Below the pieces are notes generated by a model that saw nothing but the letters and a program-made list of their open reading frames with translations, searched no databases and had not been told where the DNA came from. A DNA stretch of 64,000 bases from Hyaloscypha bicolor E (taxonomy: Eukaryota > Ascomycota > Leotiomycetes > Helotiales > Hyaloscyphaceae): assembly GCF_002865645.1 (NCBI RefSeq), contig NW_020194627.1:124001-188000 (forward strand), in the 5' to 3' direction. This document shows, one piece after another, positions 9,190 to 19,689 of this stretch. The stretch's first letter is position 1. Each line of letters starts with the position of its first letter. Position numbers and translations under genes: made by a program.

Positions 9190-10488
9190 ATGCCGACTGT
9201 GTCCGATATTCCGACCCAGGCCGCTGGTCTCGGAGGTGACGCATCAGCTATCCTGACTGAAACTTTGAAGTTGGACAATCAAGGGAGAAATCTCGCGGTG
9301 GAAAACCTATCGCCTCTAGACAATTGGTACTATCCAATTGAGATCAAGAATGATCTTCAAGGCGTCGATCTTCCTCCTGAATTCATTGAAGAAGCATTGA
9401 CCTGTGGCTGGGAGTATACGCGGTGCATCATACCTCACTACACCAATTGGGACCGCTACATTGCATTCACACGAACCGTCATAATAGGGATTATTGCTGA
9501 GTTCCGTGGGAGTCTTGTGGATATAGCCGCTGGCAACAATCTCCTTGGTTACAACCTCGTCGAGATACTTGATACCCTCTTTGCCGGGACGCCAGGCCGC
9601 GATGAGATGGCTCGCCACTTTCGAGCTTTTCTGCTCTTCAGTGCAGAAAAGTCCAGCGACAGGCGGGAATCAGATCTCTTCCGCCGGTATGTGAACTCAC
9701 TTGCTCGATCGCCGAGAGAGTGGTTTCGACTTCGCGATTCTGATGCGCTTGCGCGTTATTCCATGGCAGCAGCACTGGCATGCAATGATTTCGATGAAGT
9801 GTGGTTCACCGACGCCGAGTTTGAGATACTTTCCGAAGTTGGCATCACTCTCTATGACGCTGTTGCCTTTCACAAGCATCGAGCCGAAGGAGAAACTAAC
9901 AGCACCTTCGCCTACGCCGATTATAAGATGCGAAAAGAGTGTTTTCGCAGAAGCCGAGAAGTCCTCTGGAGTTTGGACGTTGCATGGGCACATAGTCCCG
10001 GGCACCTATGCGTGACCAATTTCTTGCGCTCCTTCGGCGGCCCCATTCATATAATGATGCGACGGTACCGATTTGTCGAAGACGGTTTGATGATTGGGAG
10101 GTCAGAAACTGAAGAGGTGGTAGCTCAAACACGCCAGAATGTAAAGCTCTGGAATAGAGTTGACGCTACTGAGATGCCGAGTGCATCTGCTCAGAGCGCA
10201 CGGTACAGAAAGGTGATAGCCGGGAGCAACACATTGCTGATCGAAGGACTTGCAGATATGCTGGAAGGTGGAAACGAAGGATTTTGCGGCAAGTGTGCTT
10301 ATCGTTATAAGCTCTCGTACGGTGCTCAGGCTTCTGAACAGTTTGGTGGAGTAGAGCTGTGTGTTGGTTGCAAAGAAGAGTGGCGTTCTTATCTTGAATC
10401 GCTGCCCGCTCGCGCCGCCAAGGTCTTTCCTATTTTAGAGAAAGTGTCTGTATCCAATGGTGTCAAAGGAGGTCTAGCCCGAAATTGA
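9190..10488 (+). CDS. BcABA3-like sesquiterpene synthase (alpha-ionylideneethane synthase family)
   Basis: Intronless, 432 aa from the ATG at 9190 (context ACAATAATGCCG). An upstream in-frame ATG at 9139 adds 17 unconserved residues and is not preferred. The protein lacks classical terpene-cyclase DDxxD and NSE motifs, but blocks match what I recall of Botrytis cinerea BcABA3, the unusual synthase turning farnesyl diphosphate into the abscisic-acid precursor alpha-ionylideneethane: DNWYYPIEIKNDLQ, CGWEYTRCIIPHYTNWDRY, AGNNLLGY, FHKHRAEGETNSTFAY, FGGPIHIMMRRYRFVE. A C-terminal CGKC...FGGVELCVGC motif with paired cysteines could bind zinc. Soluble; no signal peptide or membrane segment. The divergent P450 is a plausible partner. 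Family assignment is from memory of motifs, so the product may differ from ABA. Confidence 0.85.
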   Translation: MPTVSDIPTQAAGLGGDASAILTETLKLDNQGRNLAVENLSPLDNWYYPIEIKNDLQGVDLPPEFIEEALTCGWEYTRCIIPHYTNWDRYIAFTRTVIIGIIAEFRGSLVDIAAGNNLLGYNLVEILDTLFAGTPGRDEMARHFRAFLLFSAEKSSDRRESDLFRRYVNSLARSPREWFRLRDSDALARYSMAAALACNDFDEVWFTDAEFEILSEVGITLYDAVAFHKHRAEGETNSTFAYADYKMRKECFRRSREVLWSLDVAWAHSPGHLCVTNFLRSFGGPIHIMMRRYRFVEDGLMIGRSETEEVVAQTRQNVKLWNRVDATEMPSASAQSARYRKVIAGSNTLLIEGLADMLEGGNEGFCGKCAYRYKLSYGAQASEQFGGVELCVGCKEEWRSYLESLPARAAKVFPILEKVSVSNGVKGGLARN

Positions 10489-10934
10489 GAATGTTGATGT
10501 CCCTATCTCGAATATGCTAGGTAGCTGGATGCTTGGAGAAAGACAGTTCAATTACAAGCCTCTATTAATGCCTTCAGCTCTTCCTCGTAGTCCCAGGCCT
10601 ACTCATTCTTGGCTTCAAAACCGGTTTTAATGCCTTCACCTACATGAGCGTGAAAGCCTATGTCTCACCAGGCCATATCAGACCACCGCCTTCCATTTCT
10701 CCCTAGACATAAAAGCTCTCACATGTTTCCAGCGCTTCTAGCTCTCTCCCCTCCTCCCTTACAGCAAACGGCACGCGCGCCGTATGAATTAATAAGGTAC
10801 ATTATGTTCATTCATAAGTCTTGCTTGAAACACTAATGGCAAAAATAAGCAAGAAAAGAGATTGTAGCAAATGATTATAATGATTATCATGCTCGCTTGA
10901 AGGATTGAATGTAAGATTATCACCGCAAAAAAAA

Positions 10935-10969
10935 ACGCTGCCGCACCTGCGCCCCAGATGCGGCTAGCG
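10935..10969. repeat. ACGCTGCC hairpin, copy 1
   Basis: An A-run leads into ACGCTGCCGCA, about 13 nt of loop, then TGCGGCTAGCG, an imperfect stem (one extra base). Same family as the hairpins at 11188, 11264 and 19658. Confidence 0.5.
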
Positions 10970-11187
10970 CGCACATCCCTCACCGCCCGAGTGAAGCGTG
11001 CGCCCGATCGCAAGACCCCTTTGATTAATTATTACGATAACAACGAGCATTTTTCTTGTAGAAAAAATTAGTAGAGTTGTAGTATAATATACTAATAGTA
11101 GCTCCTCGTTCTCCGTTCAAGGAAATACCTCGTTGCGGGCGAGTTATCTCAAATAATAATAATAAACTACGACTTACCCTGCTATTG

Positions 11188-11215
11188 AAAACGCTACCGC
11201 TGGCGGTAGCGTTTT
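11188..11215. repeat. ACGCTACC hairpin, copy 2
   Basis: Perfect palindrome: AAAACGCTACCGC (11188-11200), 2-nt loop TG, then GCGGTAGCGTTTT (11203-11215), followed by a T-run. The shape resembles a factor-independent terminator but the context is eukaryotic; it is more likely a dispersed palindromic repeat. Confidence 0.7.
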
Positions 11216-11263
11216 TTTTTGCCCTGTAAAGACCGAACTTTCAATATTCGCAAGGTAAAATAA

Positions 11264-11291
11264 ACGCTACTGCAAGCGGCAGCGTTTTCAA
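11264..11291. repeat. ACGCTACT hairpin, copy 3
   Basis: Arms AAACGCTACTGC and GCGGCAGCGTTT around a 2-nt loop, with two transition-type mismatches. It lies about 60 bp after copy 2. Confidence 0.6.
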
Positions 11292-11437
11292 GAAAATTAC
11301 CCCTCGTTCGGAAAATTTGGGTAGTAGGAAAGGGCTAACTAATAAGAATCCCGTATACTTAATTAATTACTTATTAAGTAGCTTCCTTACTCCCGTTACT
11401 AGTAATCTTTATATAGCCTTTCTAAATATATTCTTTT

Positions 11438-11642
11438 TGTAACGGCAGGATCAATACAATAGTCGAAGGCTCAAAGTTCAAAGAATCTTATATATTGGAA
11501 AATACTAAGCTATAGAACAAAGTAGGGAGGATGCCTCGATCTTTAGTATTATTCCGTCCAAGCAATCCTGGCTTAGCTTTATTTTATACCTGTTTCCGAT
11601 ATCCTGTCCTTGGCAGATTATACCCTTATACTAGCCGTTATA
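11438..11642 (-). repeat. left LTR (3' LTR of the element)
   Basis: 205 bp, starting TGTAACGGC and ending GCCGTTATA. It is collinear with the right LTR, with about 15 differences, mostly transitions as RIP would give. The shared core includes CGAAGGCTCAAAGTT and CCAAGCAATCCTGGCTTAGC. Confidence 0.9.
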
Positions 11643-14600
11643 TTATCCCCCTCCCAAAAAGAAGTCTAAATGCCCTTATTTAGGGGATTATTCAGCCGTA
11701 ATATAGAAAAGAAAAAAGAGGAAATAACGGCCATTAATCCTATTCCGTCTAATTCCTATAGCTTATTTATAATCGAAGTATGGTCTTAACTCTACCAGAA
11801 TAACCTAGTTCCTAGTATATTCCGGCTAGTCCTTAGTATCTATTACTTGTATTATGCCTATACCCATATTAATAATATGGTCTAGGAGTACTATATAGGC
11901 TATAGCCAATATTAGGACTATTATTATCGGGCGGTCTTCGAATAGGGGTGGCAGATCAAGTCTATCCGTTAATACAGGCTTCGATATAGTAGCTTGCTTA
12001 CCTTTCTTCTTGGTTAGGGTAGTAGTATTTGGCTTAATTATACCGTTTTTGAGCTACTTAATTAACTTCTGGGCTTTCTCGAGCTTAATATATATATCCT
12101 CAAGTTATTCCTCTATAATAGAAACTTATATATTAAGGGCGGCTACTTGAGCTACTTTATTATTAAATTCCCGGGCCTTGAGCTATATAATTTTGGTTTT
12201 ATAGGAGCTTCTAAGGGGTTTTCCGACTTCTTAAACGGTATTATTTACTAATTCGTTAATATCTATAGGGTATTACTTCTTTAATTCGGTATTTAGGATT
12301 ATTTTCCAGCTTTTGGTTTTAGACTAGTACTTTATATAATAACTAGTATTTAGTACTATATATCTTCTAATTATAATAGGTATTTTAATACTAGTTTGGC
12401 TACCTTTATTATAGTTAGAGTCTTTTTTATTACTAGAAGTCTCTTTATTCTTAGTCTTTTCATTATTAAAATTCTTGCTATTATCTAATACCTTATATTT
12501 CTTAGATAAGCTAGCCTTATTCTTTTTAACTCTTTTAGTATTTGGCTCTATAAGATTAATAAGAAAGCCTTTATTAGTACTATTTATTCTACCTATTAGA
12601 CTATTAGGCTTATTATTACTAGTAACTAAAACCTTTATTTTATTATCCTTAGAACTTTCTACTAAGATATCCTCTATAGTAATTTCAGATATATTCTTAA
12701 GAGTAATATAGGCTATATTCTATATATTAACCTGTTCTTAGATAAGAGAATTACTATTTTCGTTTATAAAGATAATTTAGCTAATAGTTATATTAATAAT
12801 AATAGTAGTTACTAAACTTAAAATACTACTATTATTATTCAAGTTATTTAGGATCTAGTAAGCTACCTTATTTAGTCCGGCTATAGATAATATATTACCG
12901 GGATTTCTTATCTATTTCGTTTTTATTAATAGTTCTATTAAGGCAGTAGTAGTAGTATAAATAGTTAAGATTATAAAGATTAAAGTAATTAAGAAGATTT
13001 CTCTCGATTTTTAATAATATTTCGAACTAATATAGGCAAGTATTTATTTTTAGCTTAGCTTTAAGAATTCACTTTTTTTTTTATAATTTACTTAGATAGC
13101 AGAATATAATCTAGTATAATAAAAGAAGATATTTTATCCAGATTTCTAGAAAAGAGAATAGATATTAATATAGTAGAATAAAAGAAATATACTAGAATTT
13201 AGATAAAACCCGGGAAATATCTAGGTTTTTCTTCTTTTTCTCTAGTTATAGAAACCTTATTATTAAGATTTATTATTATTTAGATAGTCTTTATTAAACT
13301 TATTCTCTTTAGTATACCAAATTTATTTATTTAGCCGGATAGAAGGTCCTACTTTACCGGGATTCTATTTATAGAATTTATATAATTTAAGTACTAAGTT
13401 CTTAAAGTTTAATATAAGGTACTATTTATTATCTATATCCTATTTCTTCTATTTAATTTTATAGTAAAGCTTATTATAAAATACCTTGGAAAAGAGGATC
13501 TTTTCGATTTCCTATTCGAGTTTACTATTAACTTTAGTAGAACCAGGCTCTTTATTAGTTTAACCGGATAATAGATTAGTAGGATTCTTATAAAGTCTAT
13601 CTATATAGAAAATTAGCCAAATCCTATATAATAAGGAAAGATCTAATTAATATAAATAGCTAACTATTTTATTAATCTTAAATAATCTAATAAGGGAATA
13701 GTCTAATTTATTAGATAGATAGTCCGTTTTCTATATCTTTTTAATTATATAGACTATATTTCCTGGACTAAAGTCTAGTTTTTATTATTTCTTATTAGCT
13801 TATTTGGCTTAATACTCCTGAGCTATTACTATATATTCTCGGATATAATTAATAGTAGTATTAATTCTCTTAGCCTACTATTATACTTCCTTCTAATTAA
13901 ATTTCTTTCTCGGTATTTTAAACTCTATTATTAGTAATATCTAGTTAAAGTTTAGCCTGAATTTATATCTGTAATTAACTATTAAAGGAAATAAGCCAGT
14001 TAATTTATATAGGCAGGTAGTATTTATAGTATTAAATACCGGAAATAAATCTATCTAATTATTCTGGAAATAATTAATAAAGAAGTAAAGTCGGGTATTA
14101 ATAATATAGTTAATAATTTCTATTTATCTATTAGTTTAGGTATATTCCGTAGTTAAGAGCTTTAGCTTGGTTCTAGTTAATTTTAATAGTTTATTTATAA
14201 AATCTAAAATAAATTAGGGTTCTCGGTTACTTGTAATAATAAGAGAAGATTCTCGGAATTACCAGATATAGTAGTAGAATAGGCTAGTAGTAGTTCTAGT
14301 TATAGTATTCTTGGTTATTAATAGGCTTATATATTATTTAGATAATTAATTAACTATAATAAATATATTATTATATCTCTTACTTATAGAGCCGGAAGTA
14401 TAGAAATCTATAGACAAATCATCCCATATCCTTAGAAGAACCGGTAATAGGTATAATAGGCCTAGTATTTTATTTCTTGGCTTATAAAACCTTTAATATT
14501 TATAGTAGTTTACTATAAAACAGTTAATATTTATAGAAAGAATAGGCTACTAGTAGAGTCTCTAAACTAGGATTTTTATCTTATTTCGACCGGAATATAT

Positions 14601-15725
14601 AATAGTTATTATACTATAGATTTATTACAGGAGCCTAGTTTATAGATTATTATATCTATCCGGTATAATAAGTCTTTTATTATAAAGTATATAGCTATTT
14701 AATATTTCCTATAGATCTATATTCTCCCGGGCTTTCTTATACTTGTTTTCTAGGACTAGGTCCGTCCGATTAGCTTATAGGACTTTAATTATAACTAATA
14801 GCTTATCTATTTCTTCTATTTTAATAGGAGTATAAGCTATATCTTTTATTTTAGTAGAAGTAAGAATTAGATCTAATAGAATAACTTATCTAGTTCTTTT
14901 AGCCTCCTTAGCCTACTTCTGGATTAGTATAAAATTATTCTTTCGGGATAAGATATTAGTAATAGTATTATCTTTATCCGGCTAATAAGTAATCTAGTAA
15001 TAGAATTATAATAGGAAACCCATCTATTAGATTTATTATTTATTTAAGGGCCTCTTAATACCGAAATACTCGAAAGCTTTATAATTAATAATAATTAGAA
15101 AATTAGATAAGCTAATTAGTTCTATTTACTATTCCCGGAGTCCTTAGATAATAGTAAGGAGTTCTTTATTATAAATTTCATAATAGCTTTTGGTTTCTCG
15201 AAAAGCTTTAGAATAGAATGAGACTAGATATTATTATTCGTTCTCTAGACTTTTTTAAGAGAGTATACCTATAGTAGCTAGGTTTAAATAGTTGGTTTCC
15301 AGGCAGGTTTCTCTATTATATTTAAAATAGAGAAATATAAAAATAGAGAGAAATAGATTCTTAAGCTAATTAAAGATATCTAATTAGGTTTTATTAAATA
15401 TAAACTTTAATAGAGTATTTCTTTTAATTAGATAATTCAGGAAATAGGAAATATATCTATAGGCTTAGATAAACCTATAATAGAAGTTATAAAAGCCTAA
15501 AAATAATTATATTTCTCTTTTTATTATAGGTTAATACTAGTTTTGGATAATAGAAGTTTTAGTAAAATCTACTTATATACTCTAATCCGAGATAATAAAT
15601 CCTAAGAATATTATTCTAGAGATTTCAAATTTATATTTATAGATATTAACTTATAATCCGGTATTCTAGAGCTTCTATAAGACTATTCTAATATATTATT
15701 AATACTTCTTTTTATTCTTGGAAAA

Positions 15726-15880
15726 GATTAGTATATTATTAATATAGGCTAAGTAAAAGTTATCTAAATAGTCTATTAGAATAGTATTAATATATTACTA
15801 GAAAATTATTAGACTATTATAGAATCCGAATAATAGAACTACTAGTTTAAAAAATCTATATCTTGTTCTAAAAGCTACTT
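15726..15880 (-). pseudogene. reverse-transcriptase relic of the retrotransposon
   Basis: On the minus strand one frame reads AFRTRYRFF, then LVVLLFGFYNS, and further on AYINNILIFS. These are the palm-domain region and catalytic box of Ty3/gypsy reverse transcriptase. The catalytic Asp-Asp pair reads Asn-Asn, as expected from G-to-A change on the coding strand, and stops intervene. This sets the element's superfamily and strand; the enzyme is dead. Confidence 0.8.
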
Positions 15881-18800
15881 ATACTATAGAAGCTAATTCT
15901 ATATAAATTCGATTAAAAGTATATTAAATATCTAATTTAGTAAATACTAATAATTTAGCTAATTAGTTAAGAGTCTCGGTAATAAGTAGCAGGAGATAAT
16001 AGTTCTTTTTTATTATAGTATTTAGCTATTAATAGTTAATATAAAATTATAGGCTACTATCTTTCTTTTTAATAAATAAGACTAGTAATAAGAAGAAGAA
16101 TTCGGATAGCTTAATAAAACCCTTTTTCAGGTTCTTAATAAAATACTCTTTTATTTTTTCGAGTTTACTAGAGCTTATTTTATAAAGGTAGGCTATTCTT
16201 ATTAAGGGATCTGGTCCATTAAAATAGAGCTTATAATTAAAGAGTTAAGACTAGAAAAGCTTATTTACTGCTTTCTTAAAGAATATTCTGGCTATATTAT
16301 ATAGCTATATAGAAAAGAATATCCGGAGCTTTTAAAGTTCTTTAGGATTAAAAAATAGTATATTACTAAAAGTATTAGGTTTATTTATATCCAGGAAATA
16401 TATTAGGTTACTAGTTTAAATATAGTATCCGGCGGACTATAGTATTAGTTATCTAATTACTATAAATAGTAATAAATATCTCTTTAGTTTATAACTCTAT
16501 TTCTTAAATATATAGTTAATCTTATTAATAGTAACCGATCTAACTAAGTTACCGGGGTCTTTAGTACTTAATTAGAAAGTAGCCACTCTAATAAAATAGT
16601 AGAAATAGTCTAGTAGCTTAATTATTTCAAGAATATTAAGATCTAGCTCTTTCTTTCTTACCTGGTATTCGGCTTTTCTTATAAGAAGATCTTATAAAAG
16701 AATAAGAAGTATATTCTTTTATTTCTCGGATCTGGTTTTACTAGTCTCTTTTAGGATTCTAATTAGAGTATCTTTAAAGTAATTATCTTTTTAATATTTC
16801 TTATTAAAATATCGGATTTTCTAAATAAGGTCCGGCTAATTTGTCTTATAGTTCTCTGGCTAATAGAATTAATTTCATTAATAGTTTGGTAGGATATTAT
16901 ATTTTACTAGCTATTTCTTTTCTAAGATTATATTATAAGAGCCAAGGTTAGTAATAAGTAGGTATTATTAAGTTTAGGAGTATTAATTAATAGCTAGATC
17001 TATAATAGCTAGATATTAAATAGCTTTACTAGATTATCTATTAAAATCTTATAAGAAAACAGGGGTTTTGAGTTTATATAAGGGTATTTATAGTACTTTT
17101 ATTAAGGGGCAAATATGCTTTTGGTTAATTAGAGTATATATATTTGCTCCGGTATTTACTAAGTACTAGAAAGTTATGGTTTTGCCTTTCTAGTATATTT
17201 AATAATTAATAAAGAACTAGTTTCTACTAATTAGCTAAGTGAGATCTATAGGTTCTTAGTAAAGTTCTTATTCTAGGAAATTTACTTCTATACCTAGAGC
17301 TAGACTTTTCCCGACTTATTAATATTATATTTCTTATTAGATAATAGGTAAGAGTTAATATTCTTATTATCTATCCCTAAATTATTAGCTTTCTCTAAAT
17401 AATTCTCTTTAATAAGTATAATCTTATTAAAGTTAGGATAAGTACTTTTTATATATCTAGGCTTCCTATAGCCATAATAATAAAGGCCCTCTAGCCAGTC
17501 TAGTCTCTTTTCAAATTCTCAGTAAACTGCCTCTTTTAGCTATAAGAATACCGGCTACTAAGGTTAATTCATTAGATATAGGGTTACTATAGCTTTTTGG
17601 ATCCTAATAGGCTTTCTAGTCCAAAATAATATTTAGTAATAAGTAGTTTCTATTAGTTATTTTTTCTGGAATTACTAATTTTTGATTAAAAGAAGCCTAT
17701 TCTCTTATTCTATATATTATTTAGCAAGGTTCCTGGAAGTATTAAACTTCTTATTACCCAAGCTCTTAAATAGCTCGAGATTTATTTTATTTATTAAATT
17801 ATTATATTAGTTATCTGGCGACTTTCCTAGTTTTATTATTAAGTAAGTAAACTTTACTCAGAATACCGGGAATAGCTTATTTCCTTATTTTAGATACTAG
17901 TATATCTCTTTTGCTTTCTGGTATTCTATCTCTTTACTTTTACTATAAGCTTACTAGAGGATCTTAAAGATTTATTTAGTAATTAAGATCTATCTAACTA
18001 ATCCAGGTTCTAGTTAATTATAGATAAAGTTATAGGTATCTCCGGTAACTAATTATATTATATAAGTAATCTTTAGTAGTTTACTATTAAATTCAGAAGA
18101 GTTCTATATTAGTTTATTTCTTATATTAAATATCTAGTTATTAATCTAGTAATTATTCTTATTTATAAATAGAGCGGGATTTTTAATTCTAATAAGCTAT
18201 AGTTAATTACTATAAATAGAAAGCAGGAAAAAGCCTTGGTATTAGCTCCTAAATAGTTCTCCTAATAGGAATCTATAATATTCCTAAATATTTACTTACT
18301 TGGATCTCTATTTTATTACTTCTTCTTATACTAGTCTTTCCCTTATATAGAATTAACTAGTAATTACCTCTAGCTTATTAACTTTCTTAGTAAGTTAGTT
18401 AATATATAAATAGAATTTCTAGTAATATTTCACTTATTTATTAGCCGCAAGGCAGTATTTATTAATAAGGTTATCCCATATAAATAATCTCTACTAGGCC
18501 TTATCTGTTTTCGGAATATTTATACTAATTTTGAGTTCTAAGTTAGCTAGCCGCTCCTTAATATCTTTTTCCGAAATAGTATTATAATAGCTTTCCCGGT
18601 AATATAGGTTTATAATATTAAAATCTGGCTTTTCCGTTTTATTATACTAGGGCCTCTTATCTAATATACCTATAATAATAGTACTTGGTCCCGGGCCGTC
18701 TATAGTAGCTTTAAAAAGGATATTAGCTATAGAGGTAAATACTAAGTAAGTTTTTCTTATTTAATATTAGTAAACTATAATTAATTATTATCTTATCTAG

Positions 18801-18918
18801 TTTTAAGTTAGTAGACTAAAACCGACTATTATCTTTTCTTATTTTAAATTAGTAGACTATTACTAATTCTTTCTATACTAGGAAAGGGGGCCGGTTCTTT
18901 TACTCTCGTTAGTATTAA

Positions 18919-19090
18919 GGGAATATTATCTGCTCTAGTTAAGAATTAGGCTCCGAGATTAACCGGATTATAGAGAATAATATCTTTCTTCTTTTATATT
19001 AGCAGAGGACCGACTACTAGAAGGGGAATATCGTCTGCTCTAGTTAAGGATCAGGCTCCGAGATTAACTAGGTTATAGAGAATATTATAT
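18919..19090. repeat. imperfect direct repeat inside the retrotransposon 5' region
   Basis: A block of about 65 bp starting GGGAATATTATCTGCTCTAG (18919) recurs about 105 bp later (19024) with a few transitions. It lies in the presumed gag-proximal part of the minus-strand element, and it is less AT-rich than the rest. Confidence 0.6.
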
Positions 19091-19241
19091 TTCTAGTTAA
19101 GCTCTCTAGTTCTTTATAGTTCGAGGAGGTTATTAAATATTAAAAGCGGTATTCTGTCTTCGCTTTCCAAGGACAAATACGGGTCCTTTGCCGGTAGTAT
19201 TATATCGCCTCTATAGGCCGAGTCGAGTAAGCTTAGTATTA

Positions 19242-19446
19242 TATAACGGCGGGATTAATATAATGGTCGAAGGCTCAAAGTTTAAAGAATCTCATATATT
19301 GGAAAATACTAAGCTATAGAACAAAGTAGAGAGGATGCCTCGACCTTTAGTATTATTCCGTCCAAGCAATCCTGGCTTAGCTTCATTTTATACCTGTTTC
19401 CGATATCCTGTCCTTGGCAGATCATGCCCTTACGCCAGCCGTCACA
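19242..19446 (-). repeat. right LTR (5' LTR of the element)
   Basis: 205 bp, starting TATAACGGC and ending GCCGTCACA, the partner of the LTR at 11438-11642. By orientation it would carry the promoter of the minus-strand element. Confidence 0.9.
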
Positions 19447-19452
19447 CTTTTA

Positions 19453-19636
19453 CCTAGTAAAGAATATGGCTATTCGTATATGGCATCTCCTAGTAAGGAA
19501 TATATGGCCATTCCCAAATGGCCTATGCCAGTAAGGAATATGGCCATTCTCCAAATAAGCTATGCCAGTGGGGAATATAGCTATTCCCAAATGGCCTATG
19601 CCAGTGAGGAATATAGCTATTCGCGTGTGGCACATG
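19453..19636. repeat. 36-39 bp tandem repeat, five units
   Basis: Units begin CCTAGTAA or CCAGTRRGGAATAT and occupy 19453-19488, 19489-19527, 19528-19564, 19565-19600 and 19601-19636. Shared blocks are AGTAAGGAATAT, GCYATTCCCAAATGGCCTATG. Most units are 36 bp, so both strands stay open for about 100 codons, but this is a by-product of the repeat. The retrotransposon inserted right at its left edge. Confidence 0.85.
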
Positions 19637-19657
19637 CTGGTCACGTGCACCGGCAGA

Positions 19658-19686
19658 AAAAAACGCTGCGTCCTGGCAGCGTTTAT
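19658..19686. repeat. ACGCTGCG hairpin, copy 4
   Basis: AAAAAAACGCTGC, short loop, GGCAGCGTTTATTTT. Same family as the three hairpins before the retrotransposon at 10.9-11.3 kb; it follows the 36-bp tandem repeat by about 20 bp. Confidence 0.6.
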
Positions 19687-19689
19687 TTT

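Larger units (their letters stand above)
10489..11437. other. intergenic with hairpin repeats, no gene
   Basis: Downstream of the ABA3-like gene. No ORF is supported. It contains three palindromic hairpins of one family (annotated separately) and becomes AT-rich near the retrotransposon. The presumed 3' end and polyadenylation region of the synthase lies at its start. Confidence 0.4.
11438..19446 (-). mobile_element. full-length RIP-degraded Ty3/gypsy-type LTR retrotransposon (8.0 kb)
   Basis: Two 205-bp direct repeats (11438-11642 and 19242-19446) bound a 7.6-kb interior. The outer ends are TGTAACGGC and GCCGTCACA. An identical 5-bp target duplication CTTTT flanks both ends (11433-11437, 19447-19451). 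Coding direction is minus: a purine tract (GGGAGGGG) lies just inside the left LTR on that strand, and reverse-transcriptase relics read on the minus strand. The interior is strongly AT-rich, with stops throughout, consistent with RIP. No intact gag or pol ORF remains, so it is immobile unless helped in trans. Confidence 0.92.

Noticed and set aside
11188..11220. Hairpin plus T-run as a bacterial-type terminator
   Set aside because: The context is a fungal nuclear locus and the hairpin belongs to a local repeat family with no gene ending next to it.
12475..12711. Plus-strand ORF inside the retrotransposon
   Set aside because: Leu/Ile-rich product of AT-rich DNA; the element codes on the other strand.
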